From JBFEYJ01 sp041563315 (lineage in GTDB: Bacteria; Pseudomonadota; Gammaproteobacteria; Thiohalomonadales; Thiohalomonadaceae): DNA of 28,965 nt. Both the position numbers and the translations under genes were made by a program. The stretch covers positions 1 to 28,965 of the forward strand of contig JBFFNE010000030.1 of assembly GCA_041563315.1 (NCBI GenBank), read 5' to 3'. Positions 8,638-17,027 of this stretch are shown here, piece after piece; the stretch's first letter is position 1; every line of letters begins with the position of its first letter. The notes below the pieces were generated by a model, which saw only the letters and a list, made by a program, of their open reading frames with translations, had not been told where the DNA came from and did not search any database.

Positions 8638-9687
8638 ATGCAACACAATAAAACACTGATTGCGGCAGCAATCACCGCCGCTCTTCTTGCGTCTGCCAAT
8701 GCGGCAGCAGAGGTCACCGTCTACGGCAAGCTCCACACCTCCATCGCCTCCATCTCGCAGGACGATGGCACCAACGACACCAGCGCCACTGCGATCAGCA
8801 GCCACGCCTCTCGCGTGGGCGTCAAGGCCAAGAAAGGTTTGGAGAACGGGATGGAAGTTAGTGCCAAGGCGGAGTTTGAAGTCGATGCCGTGAGTGGCGG
8901 CTTCAGCAAGTCCAATGACTACACCGTGGGCGATGGCGCCGGTGGCACCACCACCGTCACCGATAACGATAACTACATCTTCAAGGCCCGCAACATCTAT
9001 GTTGGTCTGAAAGGTGGTTTCGGTGAAGTCCGTGTCGGCCATCATGACACCCCGCACAAGATGGCCACCAGCAAGCTGGACCCGTTCAGCGATACCTATG
9101 CTGACTACAACAACATCATCACCATCGACAACCGTCTGGGGAATGTCGTTGCCTACCTGAACAACTTCGGCCCGGTCAGTGTTGCCGCCGCCTACTATGC
9201 TGGGGACGATAGTGTTACCGGTGAGAACGCCGGTGATGCCACCAGCCTCATGGTCAACTACAGTGGCGGCTCACTGTATGTCGCCGGTGCGGTAGAGAGC
9301 TATGCCGCGGACGACACCGCTGACACTAACGAACTGGAAACCGCTGCCAAGTTCGGTGTCGGTTACGCTATCGGCCCAGTCGACCTCGGCCTGGTCTACG
9401 AGACCCTCGCCTACGAAACGGCCGACGATGAGACCGAAACCTACGCCAGCGCCCAGTTCAAGGTTGCCAATAATATGACGCTGAAAGCGGCCTACGGCAT
9501 GCGTGACGACGATGTCTCTACAACCGATGACGAGGTCATGAGCGCTGTTGGTCTGGACTTCAAGCTGGATAAGTCCGCCACTGTCTACGCACTCTATGCC
9601 AACGGTACCGATGGCGGCCTGGCCCACAAGGGCAAGCTCAAGGGTGACGGCTCCGCGCTGGCCCTGGGTGTGGTCTACAAGTTCTAA
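8638..9687 (+). CDS. Outer-membrane porin (Gram-negative general porin family)
   Basis: A 349-residue trimeric-type porin that would let small hydrophilic solutes cross the outer membrane. A signal peptide (MQHNKTLIAAAITAALLASA, cleavage near NAAA) precedes EVTVYGKLHTSI, typical of the OmpC/Porin_4 start. Alternating beta-strand patterns run throughout, and GGFGEVRVGHHDTP resembles the strand leading to the eyelet loop L3. The protein ends LALGVVYKF, with the terminal Phe recognised by the BAM assembly machinery. ATG at 8638 is chosen because of AGGAG about 7 nt upstream and because it begins the signal peptide; an in-frame upstream start at 8605 has neither. A clear terminator follows. Substrate unknown. 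Confidence 0.88.
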   Translation: MQHNKTLIAAAITAALLASANAAAEVTVYGKLHTSIASISQDDGTNDTSATAISSHASRVGVKAKKGLENGMEVSAKAEFEVDAVSGGFSKSNDYTVGDGAGGTTTVTDNDNYIFKARNIYVGLKGGFGEVRVGHHDTPHKMATSKLDPFSDTYADYNNIITIDNRLGNVVAYLNNFGPVSVAAAYYAGDDSVTGENAGDATSLMVNYSGGSLYVAGAVESYAADDTADTNELETAAKFGVGYAIGPVDLGLVYETLAYETADDETETYASAQFKVANNMTLKAAYGMRDDDVSTTDDEVMSAVGLDFKLDKSATVYALYANGTDGGLAHKGKLKGDGSALALGVVYKF

Positions 9688-9707
9688 ATATTTAGGGCAA
9701 GACTTTA

Positions 9708-9725
9708 TCCGGCAGGGATGCCGGA
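9708..9725 (+). other. Small hairpin after porin stop
   Basis: TCCGGC/GCCGGA 6-bp perfect stem with a 6-nt loop, 20 bp after the porin stop and before the main terminator. It could protect the mRNA 3' end; it has no T-tract. Confidence 0.4.
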
Positions 9726-9763
9726 CTTCACCCAAACAAAACTGAACTCCTAGTGGGATTTCC

Positions 9764-9789
9764 AAGGGCGCATGAGGCGCCCTTTTTTA
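9764..9789 (+). terminator. Rho-independent terminator of porin
   Basis: An 8-bp stem AAGGGCGC/GCGCCCTT with loop ATGAG (9764-9784) continuing into a T-run ending TTTTAT. It also faces the convergent small gene at 9819-10049. Confidence 0.9.
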
Positions 9790-9818
9790 TTTCCCCCAGG
9801 GTATCAAGCCTTCACCGT

Positions 9819-10049
9819 CTAGACATAATCGACACCCACATCACTCAAGCTGGCATCTGAACGCATGGTTCGTGCAAACTCCTCTAGCTGCTCAGCGACA
9901 TCGTGCAATTCATCCGCCAGCGCCTCCTGGACATAGAGCGCCAACTGCTCGAAGTCATTTTCCGGAATCATCTCCAGCACCTTTTGATCCAGCAGCCCCT
10001 GAAAGGACGCCACCACCTTCTGTGAACGTTCCCGCTGTCGTTCACTCAT
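9819..10049 (-). CDS. Small acidic helical protein, function unknown
   Basis: The 76-residue product starts MSERQRERSQKVVASFQGLL. It is rich in Glu, Asp, Leu and Ala with heptad-like spacing (FEQLALYVQEALADELHDVA, EQLEEFARTMRS), so it is probably a soluble alpha-helical or short coiled-coil protein. No signal peptide or membrane segment. GGAGAG lies about 8 nt before the ATG, and codon composition matches the GC-rich neighbours, which supports a real gene. It converges on the porin. I do not recognise a family. Confidence 0.65.
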   Translation of the reverse strand: MSERQRERSQKVVASFQGLLDQKVLEMIPENDFEQLALYVQEALADELHDVAEQLEEFARTMRSDASLSDVGVDYV

Positions 10050-10446
10050 AAGATGATCTCTCCACTGTTAGACCCCAGGGCCAGGGTCAATAGAACCTTT
10101 ACATGTTTCTCAGTACTTGCTTGGCTGTGGCATGCTCACAGCACCGCAAAACGTCAGCGATAACGGCAAACAGAAAGGGTTGTCATTCACCGCTATGGCT
10201 GAATCGTTCAATATCAAGAATAGATATACCCTACCCTTTATTCAAATCTTCATGTACTTACAGATTAGTACTTTGTCTGAATCAAGTAGAACGGGATCTC
10301 CCCTTCACTCAATTCTATCAGGCAGAGCTTGAGAGCGGAGTATTACCTGTTGGCAGCCGTCCCCTAAAGGCCTATAACAGCCGCAAGACAAGCTCGGACG
10401 GTGGTTACAATACACAAATGGTGGGTACCTTGTTTTTCTCAAGTCT
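10050..10446. other. Intergenic stretch without a supportable gene
   Basis: About 400 bp between the small gene at 9819-10049 and the hairpin at 10447. Two overlapping plus-strand frames stay open for 70-115 codons, but neither has a Shine-Dalgarno, a recognisable domain or plausible composition. Base composition falls here from GC-rich to AT-rich, so this is roughly where the acquired-looking region begins. Confidence 0.5.
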
Positions 10447-10483
10447 TTAAAACCTGTTCAGTAATATACTGAACAGGTTTTAA
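10447..10483. terminator. 17-bp perfect palindromic hairpin (bidirectional terminator candidate)
   Basis: Arms TTAAAACCTGTTCAGTA (10447-10463) and TACTGAACAGGTTTTAA (10467-10483) are perfect complements around a 3-nt loop. A/T ends on both sides would let it work in either direction. It lies about 50 bp beyond the terminator of the second porin unit. Confidence 0.65.
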
Positions 10484-10526
10484 CCAGAGAGTCGCTTGCA
10501 CAACTAATTCACCAGCCAATATTGCC

Positions 10527-10560
10527 TAAAAAAAGAGGCCCATTTACTGGCCTCTCTTTT
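10527..10560 (-). terminator. Rho-independent terminator of the dct-usp-porin unit
   Basis: A stem AGAGGCC/GGCCTCT (10534-10540 and 10549-10555) with an 8-nt loop. On the minus strand it is followed by TTTTTTTAGG. It begins about 25 bp after the stop of the minus-strand porin gene. Confidence 0.88.
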
Positions 10561-10581
10561 CATACAACACCATTCTACGAC

Positions 10582-11613
10582 TTAAATATCGTACCTGGCC
10601 CCCACAAGGAACGCCTGGCCTGCAGAACCCGACACACCTAATGTGTCATAAGATTGCGCATCGGTTTTAAGAATGGCGTAAGCATTTTCCTCTGAAAAAT
10701 ACTCAGCAAAGAGTTTGACTGAATCAGAATGCTGATAATCCAGACCTACATGCCCAGTTGCACCAGGCGCCCAATGTCCTTCGTCACCGTCTGCAACCAT
10801 ACCTTTTACTGTGAACTCTCCAAATTTGTAGGATGCATAAAGGTTACTAATTACCTGGCTACCTCCCACTACAGGCGTAAACTCTTCACCTTTAACTGCG
10901 ACATAGAATGGCCCGCCTGAATAGGAAATAGCAACACCTTCAGTATCTCCTGTGCTGCTCTCATTAGCATCATCCATAACCTCCTTCGCATAAGCCAGGG
11001 TAAAGCCACCATGGGAATAGGATAATACATATTGATTACCTTCCTCTTGACTGTCATCAAGTTCAATCGCAGAGGCAGTTAGCTTAAACCCAGCAAGGCT
11101 TGGTGTTGTGTAGACAGCAGCATATTCACGGAAGCGCGCATAGGTTGCCCAGCCCGAATAAAAAGAGCTAAACAGATCCACCGGCCAGGCAACATTATTG
11201 TAATAAGGCAACCAATCTTTACCTACCCAGAGGTTACCCCAGCTTCCATTAGCAGCCAGCTTAGCCACCCGAACCGAGTTATCATCAAAGTAGGTAGGAT
11301 CTTCTGCGTTAAAATTACCAATATTAAAAGGTACTTCAATCTTGGCACTCAGCTTTGAATCAGCAGACAGGTCATAGCTGGCCTTTGCTCCGAACCTTGA
11401 AAATGCATCCCTGACCCCAACGAAGCTGTCGTCCTCGCCAACCTTCGCCTCATCTACAGAAACTGATTCAACCTGGCCACGAATCGAGGCATAGGTGTCA
11501 ACCTTATACTCGGCCATAACCGGCATAGAAATCACCGAAGTTGCCGCAAGCGCAAAACCATACTTGAGACAGTTTTTGTACATATTGCTTTTTTCTTCAT
11601 TGTGTATTTTCAT
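10582..11613 (-). CDS. Outer-membrane porin-like protein of the TRAP cluster
   Basis: A 343-residue beta-barrel protein, presumably letting the TRAP substrate cross the outer membrane. A long N-region precedes the hydrophobic signal (CLKYGFALAATSVISMPVMA), with cleavage before EYKVDTYASIRGQ. The body shows porin features such as VGVRDAFSRFGAKASYDLS and GSWGNLWVGKDWLPYY. The start ATG at 11613 follows an excellent AAGGAGAG; the frame stays open to 11655 but lacks that signal upstream. The last residues are LVGARYDI, so the usual C-terminal aromatic is replaced by Ile. It is last in the minus-strand unit, 51 bp after uspA. Lower GC than the porin at 8638. Confidence 0.82.
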   Translation of the reverse strand: MKIHNEEKSNMYKNCLKYGFALAATSVISMPVMAEYKVDTYASIRGQVESVSVDEAKVGEDDSFVGVRDAFSRFGAKASYDLSADSKLSAKIEVPFNIGNFNAEDPTYFDDNSVRVAKLAANGSWGNLWVGKDWLPYYNNVAWPVDLFSSFYSGWATYARFREYAAVYTTPSLAGFKLTASAIELDDSQEEGNQYVLSYSHGGFTLAYAKEVMDDANESSTGDTEGVAISYSGGPFYVAVKGEEFTPVVGGSQVISNLYASYKFGEFTVKGMVADGDEGHWAPGATGHVGLDYQHSDSVKLFAEYFSEENAYAILKTDAQSYDTLGVSGSAGQAFLVGARYDI

Positions 11614-11664
11614 TTTCTCTCCTTGTTGATATAGACACGCACAAAGAAATACCAAGACATAGTC

Positions 11665-12102
11665 TTAGACTATCAATATCGGACAGGTTGCATTTGCAGC
11701 TACGCGATGCGCAACACTGCCGATAAACATGCCATCTTTGCTGTGTGTACCATGGGTACCCATAACAATTAGATCAACGCCTTTTTCCTGCGCAAACTTT
11801 ATGATTGTTTTAGAAGGTCGACCACCTTTAACAAACCCTCTCACATTGCTTGCGCCTTGCTCAATCGCATAGTCTTTTGCATGACTAACAGCATCACTGG
11901 CAAATTCTTTTAGCGCCTCATCCGGAATCTGTAGTTCTGCAGGCCTAACCATAGACAAAGACGCCTCAAACAAACTGTGATGTTTGTAGACACACAATAG
12001 ATAGATCTCTGCCTGATTACATTTTTGCAACTCTATTGCCTGATGCAATGCTTCAAGTGCAGTTTTTGATCCATCCACTGCGACTAGAATTTTTTTGAAC
12101 AT
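11665..12102 (-). CDS. uspA: Universal stress protein (UspA family, ATP-binding type)
   Basis: A cytosolic nucleotide-binding protein of 145 residues, normal for a single-domain USP. It begins FKKILVAVDGSKTALEALHQ and ends with the ATP-binding pattern G-x2-G-x9-G-S in GTHGTHSKDGMFIGSVAHRV, placing it in the ATP-binding MJ0577-like group rather than the E. coli UspA-like non-binding one. AGGAGGT lies 6 nt upstream of the ATG. It sits 30 bp after dctM. In Halomonas the ectoine TRAP operon teaABC is followed by the USP gene teaD, which tunes transport; the same layout suggests a regulatory role on this transporter (inference). Confidence 0.93.
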   Translation of the reverse strand: MFKKILVAVDGSKTALEALHQAIELQKCNQAEIYLLCVYKHHSLFEASLSMVRPAELQIPDEALKEFASDAVSHAKDYAIEQGASNVRGFVKGGRPSKTIIKFAQEKGVDLIVMGTHGTHSKDGMFIGSVAHRVAANATCPILIV

Positions 12103-12132
12103 GGCAACCTCCTGTTTTACTCGCTTTAGCGA

Positions 12133-13416
12133 TCATTCAAACGCCACATCCCTAAGGAAAAGGGAAATTTCCGGGAAGGCAATTAGAAGTGCTGCTGAGA
12201 AAATCAAGATAAATATAAAGGGAGGAGTACCACGAATAACTTCCCAGTATGGCTTTTTGAATATAGCTATCGCAGTAAATATATCGCACCCAAACGGAGG
12301 AGTAGCTGAACCAATAGCAACCTGAAGCGTAATCAGAACCCCAACATGCACAGGATCAAGACCTGTAGAAGCAATGGCAGGGGCAAATATGGGCGTCAAC
12401 ACCAAAATAACTACGATTGGGTCAACAAACATACAGGCAATAAAGAATGAAACGGAAATTGCGATCAATACACCTGTTGGACCCGCCTCATTGATGCCAA
12501 ATGCATTTATCAGTGTTTCAGGTATCTGAGCAAAAGAAATAATCCAGGAAAAACCGTTACCCACCCCAACAAGAATGAACACCACAGCTGTAATCAAGCC
12601 CGTAGTCTTTGCAATGCGGTACATTTCTGAGGCCGGCAGTGAACGAAACACGAAAAACTCTAGAATAATTGCGTAGAGCACACAAATTGCTGCCGCTTCT
12701 GTTGGACTAAACACCCCGCCGTAGATCCCGCCCACGATAATCACAGGAAACATCAAAGGCCAGATTGCCTGTTTTACCGATGTACCCCTTTCAGCCCATG
12801 TTGCCCTTTCTTCTGTTGGGACGTTATTACGGTAGGCATAATAAATACTGTATAAGGAAAACAGAAATAAAATAAGAATACCTGGCCCAATACCAGCAAG
12901 AAACAATTCGGCAATAGAGGTTTCGGATATTACGCCATAAATAATCATCCCGATACTTGGCGGGATCAGGAAGGCAATATCACTGGCGTTAATGATCAAG
13001 GCTAGAGTAAATGGGTCGGAGTAACCGGCTTTAAGCATCTTAGGCCGCAGCGGTGAACCGACTGCAACGACAGTTGCTTGTGTTGAACCTGAAACTGCGC
13101 CAAAAAGCGTGCATGAGGCCGCTGTACTTACGGCAAGCCCACCTTTGACATGGCCAATAAAAGCCATCACCATATTGATTAGTCGGTCTGCCGAATGACC
13201 ACGCGTCATAATATCGGCAGCGAGTATAAACATAGGGACAGCAATCAATGATGCTGGCCTAATCCCACCCAGCACCTGCTGAATAAATGTTTCCATTTGT
13301 TCGAAGCCGCTAAACATCATAAAAAAGCCAACGATGGCGGCGACCGTCAAAGGAATCATCATCGGAAAACCGAGTAATAATAGGACGATCATTATTAGCA
13401 TTATTGTTGTTGCCAT
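12133..13416 (-). CDS. dctM: TRAP transporter large permease subunit
   Basis: The large membrane subunit (427 residues, about 12 hydrophobic segments) of a tripartite ATP-independent periplasmic transporter. It carries out Na+-driven uptake of a substrate delivered by the periplasmic protein. Typical DctM segments include LLLGFPMMIPLTVAAIVGFF, IRPASLIAVPMFILAADIM and ASCTLFGAVSGSTQATVVAV, plus IPPSIGMIIYGVISETSIAE and FSPTEAAAICVLYAIILEF. The start ATG follows GAAGGGC. Spacings of 30 bp to dctQ upstream and 30 bp to uspA downstream indicate one transcript. Confidence 0.95.
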   Translation of the reverse strand: MATTIMLIMIVLLLLGFPMMIPLTVAAIVGFFMMFSGFEQMETFIQQVLGGIRPASLIAVPMFILAADIMTRGHSADRLINMVMAFIGHVKGGLAVSTAASCTLFGAVSGSTQATVVAVGSPLRPKMLKAGYSDPFTLALIINASDIAFLIPPSIGMIIYGVISETSIAELFLAGIGPGILILFLFSLYSIYYAYRNNVPTEERATWAERGTSVKQAIWPLMFPVIIVGGIYGGVFSPTEAAAICVLYAIILEFFVFRSLPASEMYRIAKTTGLITAVVFILVGVGNGFSWIISFAQIPETLINAFGINEAGPTGVLIAISVSFFIACMFVDPIVVILVLTPIFAPAIASTGLDPVHVGVLITLQVAIGSATPPFGCDIFTAIAIFKKPYWEVIRGTPPFIFILIFSAALLIAFPEISLFLRDVAFE

Positions 13417-13446
13417 AGACTAGCCCTTCTAAAACCCCAAATTATC

Positions 13447-14022
13447 TCAAACTTCCGATTCAGTATCTGCGTAGCTATCAACCACACATGTCGAAAGATA
13501 AACGTCTTTCGATGTAATATTCTTAATCGCAGTCAAAAAATATTGAATACCTGTAACTGCAAAACCGACAGGCACCCATAGATATATAATCCAGATTGGA
13601 AGACCCAGGGCCGGAAGAATCCTACCCTTCTCATATAACCCGGCAATATAAAGAACAGAGTAATAACACAAAAAAAACATAACAACGCTGGTGACAAAAC
13701 TAATTATTATCATGAGGAACTTACGCCCTGTAACCGGAAGCGCATCATAAAGTGCAGACATGCGGATATGCCTACCATGTCTTGCTGCATACCCAATTCC
13801 AGCAAATGTAATCATGATAATAAGAATTCGATTTATTTCACCGGAAAAAAACAATCCCTTACCGAAACCGAACCTTGCAATCACATTGACACAGGTGTTA
13901 ATCGCCATCAGCATCACACCTAGCGCCAAAATTACCGCTTCAACGTTACTGATAATAGTATCCACAGCCCCCAAAAAACTTGGCAGACCGGACTTGTAGT
14001 GATCCGTAGAATCTTCACTCAT
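13447..14022 (-). CDS. dctQ: TRAP transporter small permease subunit
   Basis: A small membrane subunit of 191 residues with four hydrophobic segments (AVILALGVMLMAINTCVNVI; ILIIMITFAGIGYAARHG; KFLMIIISFVTSVVMFFLCY; PIWIIYLWVPVGFAVTGIQY). GYAARHGRHIRMSAL is characteristic of DctQ. It pairs with DctM in the inner membrane. It has a polar N-terminal extension of about 20 residues and a polar C-terminal tail. No strong Shine-Dalgarno precedes the ATG at 14022. It is separated from dctP by a 143-bp gap holding a hairpin, and from dctM by 30 bp. Confidence 0.9.
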   Translation of the reverse strand: MSEDSTDHYKSGLPSFLGAVDTIISNVEAVILALGVMLMAINTCVNVIARFGFGKGLFFSGEINRILIIMITFAGIGYAARHGRHIRMSALYDALPVTGRKFLMIIISFVTSVVMFFLCYYSVLYIAGLYEKGRILPALGLPIWIIYLWVPVGFAVTGIQYFLTAIKNITSKDVYLSTCVVDSYADTESEV

Positions 14023-14121
14023 GGCATATTATTATTTTTAGAGTTCAAATATGACAACTATGCGTTCATTTTTAACTTGCGCAAGCATATTTCGAACAAC
14101 TGGAACAATCAAATAAGTGCT

Positions 14122-14156
14122 TTAGAAAAAACAGGGGGCAACCTGGCCCCCTTTTT
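14122..14156. terminator. Hairpin between dctP and dctQ, T-runs on both strands
   Basis: Stem GGGGGC/GCCCCC (14134-14139 and 14146-14151), loop of 6 nt. It is followed by TTTTT on the plus strand and TGTTTTTTC on the minus strand. On the minus strand it would partially terminate after dctP, giving more binding protein than membrane subunits, as is common in TRAP operons. Confidence 0.75.
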
Positions 14157-14165
14157 AACTTTTTA

Positions 14166-15197
14166 CTAATCGGTTGATGAAACCTCTGCAAGATCCTTTT
14201 TAAATTGTTTTAACAGTTTTTCACCACTCTTCCCTGTCATTTCAATAAACTTCTCTTCGACCTGTGGCGCACGCGCCTTAAATTGTGCAATTTGCTCATC
14301 ATTCAAACGAGTAACAGTAACCTTGTCACTATCCTTTTGAATTTTCTTTAATGACTTTTCAGCCAAACCATCAATATGAACGATGATTTTTTCAAAAGCA
14401 TAATCGACAGCTTCCTGAACCAGCTTCTTATCCTTCTTAGACAGATCGTTATAAAAATCCTGATTTGCCATCATGGCGGTTGTAAACCAACCGTGCTTGG
14501 TAAATATCAGGTTTGGCGAAACCTCATACAGTCCACCAGACTCAATCCAGAAAATCGGATTCTCTTGTCCTTGAATCATGTTTGTTTGAAGTGCGCCATA
14601 TACTTCACCCCAGGGAAGTGGTGTCGGGATCGCGCCAAATGCCTCATAAGTTGCTGATAGTAACGGGTTTGTCATTACCCGAATTTTCTTATTCTTGAAT
14701 TCTGAGGGACGGGTTACAGGCTCATCTGCCGTAACAACCATTTCCCCTTCAGGATACATCTTAAGCAGTTCCAAACCCTGTTCAGCGTATAGCTTGGGGA
14801 AATCTTTGTTGATTGCCTTACTTTTACGGAAAAAGCTTATAACAGTATCCATGTCAGTAGGCATCAGATAAGGGATAAAGAAAATCTGTGCTTCAGGGAT
14901 TAAGGCGCCTGTGAAACCGGGTGACTGGTTAACAAACTGGAGGATTCCAGACTGGGCTTGCTCCATTATGTCATCAGACTCGCCCAACTCACCAAAACGG
15001 TAAATCTTTAGATTGTGATCTGAGTTCTTCTCTATATATTCTTTAAACTTCTGGGCATATACATCCTGAACATCACCCTCATACTCCTCATGGGCGTAAC
15101 GCCAGGTATCTGCACTGGCAAAGCTTGTATAACATACTGCACTTAGTGCGATACCAGCTACACCTATAAGTCGTTTCAAATTATTGATTTTTCGCAT
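14166..15197 (-). CDS. dctP: TRAP transporter periplasmic substrate-binding protein (DctP family)
   Basis: A periplasmic solute-binding protein of 343 residues that captures the substrate for DctQM. The signal peptide (RLIGVAGIALSAVCYTSFAS) is cleaved near ASA/DTWRYAHEE. The DctP core shows FKEYIEKNSDHNLKIYRFGE, GILQFVNQSPGFTGALIPEA, and KKIRVMTNPLL, whose Arg would correspond to the residue that binds a substrate carboxylate in this family. PLPWGEVYGALQTNMIQGQE is the family signature. The ligand cannot be read from sequence; ectoine-type, dicarboxylate or other organic acids are possible. It is first in the minus-strand unit and starts about 85 bp downstream of a palindromic operator candidate. 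Confidence 0.93.
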   Translation of the reverse strand: MRKINNLKRLIGVAGIALSAVCYTSFASADTWRYAHEEYEGDVQDVYAQKFKEYIEKNSDHNLKIYRFGELGESDDIMEQAQSGILQFVNQSPGFTGALIPEAQIFFIPYLMPTDMDTVISFFRKSKAINKDFPKLYAEQGLELLKMYPEGEMVVTADEPVTRPSEFKNKKIRVMTNPLLSATYEAFGAIPTPLPWGEVYGALQTNMIQGQENPIFWIESGGLYEVSPNLIFTKHGWFTTAMMANQDFYNDLSKKDKKLVQEAVDYAFEKIIVHIDGLAEKSLKKIQKDSDKVTVTRLNDEQIAQFKARAPQVEEKFIEMTGKSGEKLLKQFKKDLAEVSSTD

Positions 15198-15280
15198 CGG
15201 CCTTCTCCATCTAGCAATAAAGTGTAATACAAGGCTAATCTTGATTAAGATAGTTATTTTCTTGTCTTGTGCATTACAGA

Positions 15281-15300
15281 ATTGTAGGAAATGCTACAAT
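15281..15300. promoter_or_regulatory. Perfect palindrome ATTGTAG-N6-CTACAAT upstream of dctP
   Basis: Two perfect 7-bp arms around GAAATG. Each arm ends in TACAAT, a plausible -10 hexamer in both directions, so a dimeric regulator bound here would cover the dctP promoter and a divergent one. It lies 84 bp before the dctP start and 46 bp before the small plus-strand frame at 15346. Confidence 0.5.
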
Positions 15301-15345
15301 GAGGGTTTTATTAAAATCTAATAAAAACAATTGACTTAATATCTT

Positions 15346-15492
15346 ATGCGAACCGAAATTTATTCATACAAAAAAGGTTCACCACAGCTTGATATTACTT
15401 CTAGCGCACGCCATTTATTACAACATCATGGCTTAATTACGTGGATAGCTATTCAAATTGATTTTGCGAGAGGCAAATCCTTGCAAATATAG
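15346..15492 (+). CDS. Short divergent reading frame, possible regulator remnant
   Basis: A 48-codon frame starting MRTEIYSYKKGSPQLDITSS and continuing ARHLLQHHGL. The stretch around ITSSARHLLQHHG faintly resembles the first helix of TetR-type regulators, but no helix-turn-helix follows and the frame stops. No good Shine-Dalgarno. It may be the stump of a regulator once divergent from dctP, or nothing. Confidence 0.2.
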   Translation: MRTEIYSYKKGSPQLDITSSARHLLQHHGLITWIAIQIDFARGKSLQI

Positions 15493-16177
15493 CAGCTTCT
15501 TCCAAAAATATGCCTGAGTTACTTGAATACCAGTCATATGGCATTTGATTGTGAAAGTAACAGCTAATAATTTAAAACGCAAGCCCACAACAAATCCATT
15601 ACTGATATTCACACCACCACACAGTCAAGATATAACTATATAGCCAGATCACATACTGCGAATATGTTTATCGCAAGAATCCTTACAGAATATCTAGAGT
15701 ATTTTTTGAAATCTCTTACTTCTAAAGCTATCAGCTTTAATTTTATTACACCTTAGGTACAGCTTAATGAATAATTAACGCATTAATCATTCTCTCTTAC
15801 TTATATTCATCATAGATATGATCACGCTTCATTTTAATACTTGTTTGTACAGCGCTAATCCATAGACCAATCGCCGCATTCCCATTTAAGATTAATGTAA
15901 ACCGCTATAGCAAGACATATTCGCTACCGACAAGAATTGGTTCATTTCTATAAAACATAGCCAACTCACTACGTATAACTGATATACCTTGAGTGAACTA
16001 AAAACAAGACGCTCCAGCAACAGCACGATAATCTCGGACAATACCTGGAGAAACTCATTGATGAAATGAATATGCGACGTAAGAAAATAACAAATAACGC
16101 GGACACCCATTCAAACCCTGCCACACGCAAAGGGTTCTGCCAACATACCCCGCCATTGGATATCAAGGAACGATATC
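15493..16177. other. AT-rich gap with no supportable gene
   Basis: Nearly 700 bp without a convincing coding frame on either strand. In one plus-strand frame, about 15990-16075 reads KTLQQQHDNLGQYLEKLIDE, which looks like the coiled-coil tail of some truncated protein, but it has no start. The minus-strand open frames here are short and hydrophobic without start signals. I see decayed DNA next to the mobile-element debris. Confidence 0.45.
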
Positions 16178-17027
16178 ATGCCAAAGCCAACGAAAGCCCA
16201 GGTTTCACTGGATGCCACACCTTACTACCATTGCGTTCCCCGCTGCATCCGCCGCGCCTGGATTGAAGAGAGAATGTTTTCCCTCAGTCGGGGCTTCGCG
16301 CTGGATATCTGTGCCTATGCGGTTATGTCGAATCACTATCATGTTGTGCTGCATGTGGGCCACGAACAAGGACGACAGAGAGGTTGTCGAGCGCTGGCAT
16401 GAGCTATTTTCAGCCCCCCCCCTTACCCGACGGTTTCTCCCATGTGATTCACTCTTAAAGCAAGAATTGAAGCTGGTGGCGAAACTCGCTGAGCAGTGGC
16501 GTCAACGGTTGATGGACATCAGCTAGTACATGCGATGTCTGAATGAGGCTATCGCCCGCCAGGCCAATCAGGAGGACGGCTGTACCGGCTGATTTTATGA
16601 ACGCCATCCATTGCGTTCACCTTACGTGCCAGCTTCGCTGTCCCGATTTTGTTCTGGACAAATCGGTGGGAAGGCCGCTTCAAGTCCCAGGCCCTGCTCG
16701 ATGATAAGGCCCTGGTGGCCTGCCTGGCCTATTTGGACTTAAATCCTGTTCGCGCGGGTATGGCAGAGACACCCGCAGAGTCCGACCACACTTCCCTCCA
16801 ACAGCGGATTAAAGCCACAACGGTGAAAGATGCCTAAGCGCAGCCAGAAGGGCTGCTTCCTTTTGTCGGCAACCCCCGTGAGACGATGCCAAGGGGACTG
16901 CCTTTCGCGTAAAGGATTATCTGGAGCTGGTGGACTGGACCCGGACGGGGCATCCGGGAGGATAAGCGAGGCGCCATTTCAGAAAGCCTGCCTCCTATTC
17001 TGGAGCGGCTGGTTATCGACCCTGATC
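16178..17027 (+). pseudogene. REP-associated tyrosine (Y1-type) transposase, heavily decayed
   Basis: Remnant of a transposase_17/RAYT-like protein spread over several frames. It starts MPKPTKAQVSLDATPYYHCV and keeps the HUH motif in YAVMSNHYHVVLH. It continues in a second frame (VVERWHELF to QWRQRLMDIS) to a TAG at 16524, then MRCLNEAIARQANQ to a TGA in place of the expected Arg. About 75 bp of foreign-looking sequence follows before WEGRFKSQALLDDKALVACL and LDLNPVRAGMAETP. After a TAA near 16836 the homology continues (QPEGLLPFVGNPRE, KDYLELVDW) and shifts frame near 16943 (IREDKRGAISESLPPILERL). A segment after CIRRAW is also missing. Not functional. Confidence 0.8.

Noticed and set aside
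10103..10450. Plus-strand frame of 115 codons as a gene
   Set aside because: No Shine-Dalgarno, no recognisable domain, basic and Ser-rich composition typical of chance frames, and an overlapping second frame looks equally good.
15892..16110. Hydrophobic 72-codon minus-strand frame as a small membrane protein
   Set aside because: Opposite strand reads as a coiled-coil fragment, no ribosome site, and it lies in decayed DNA.
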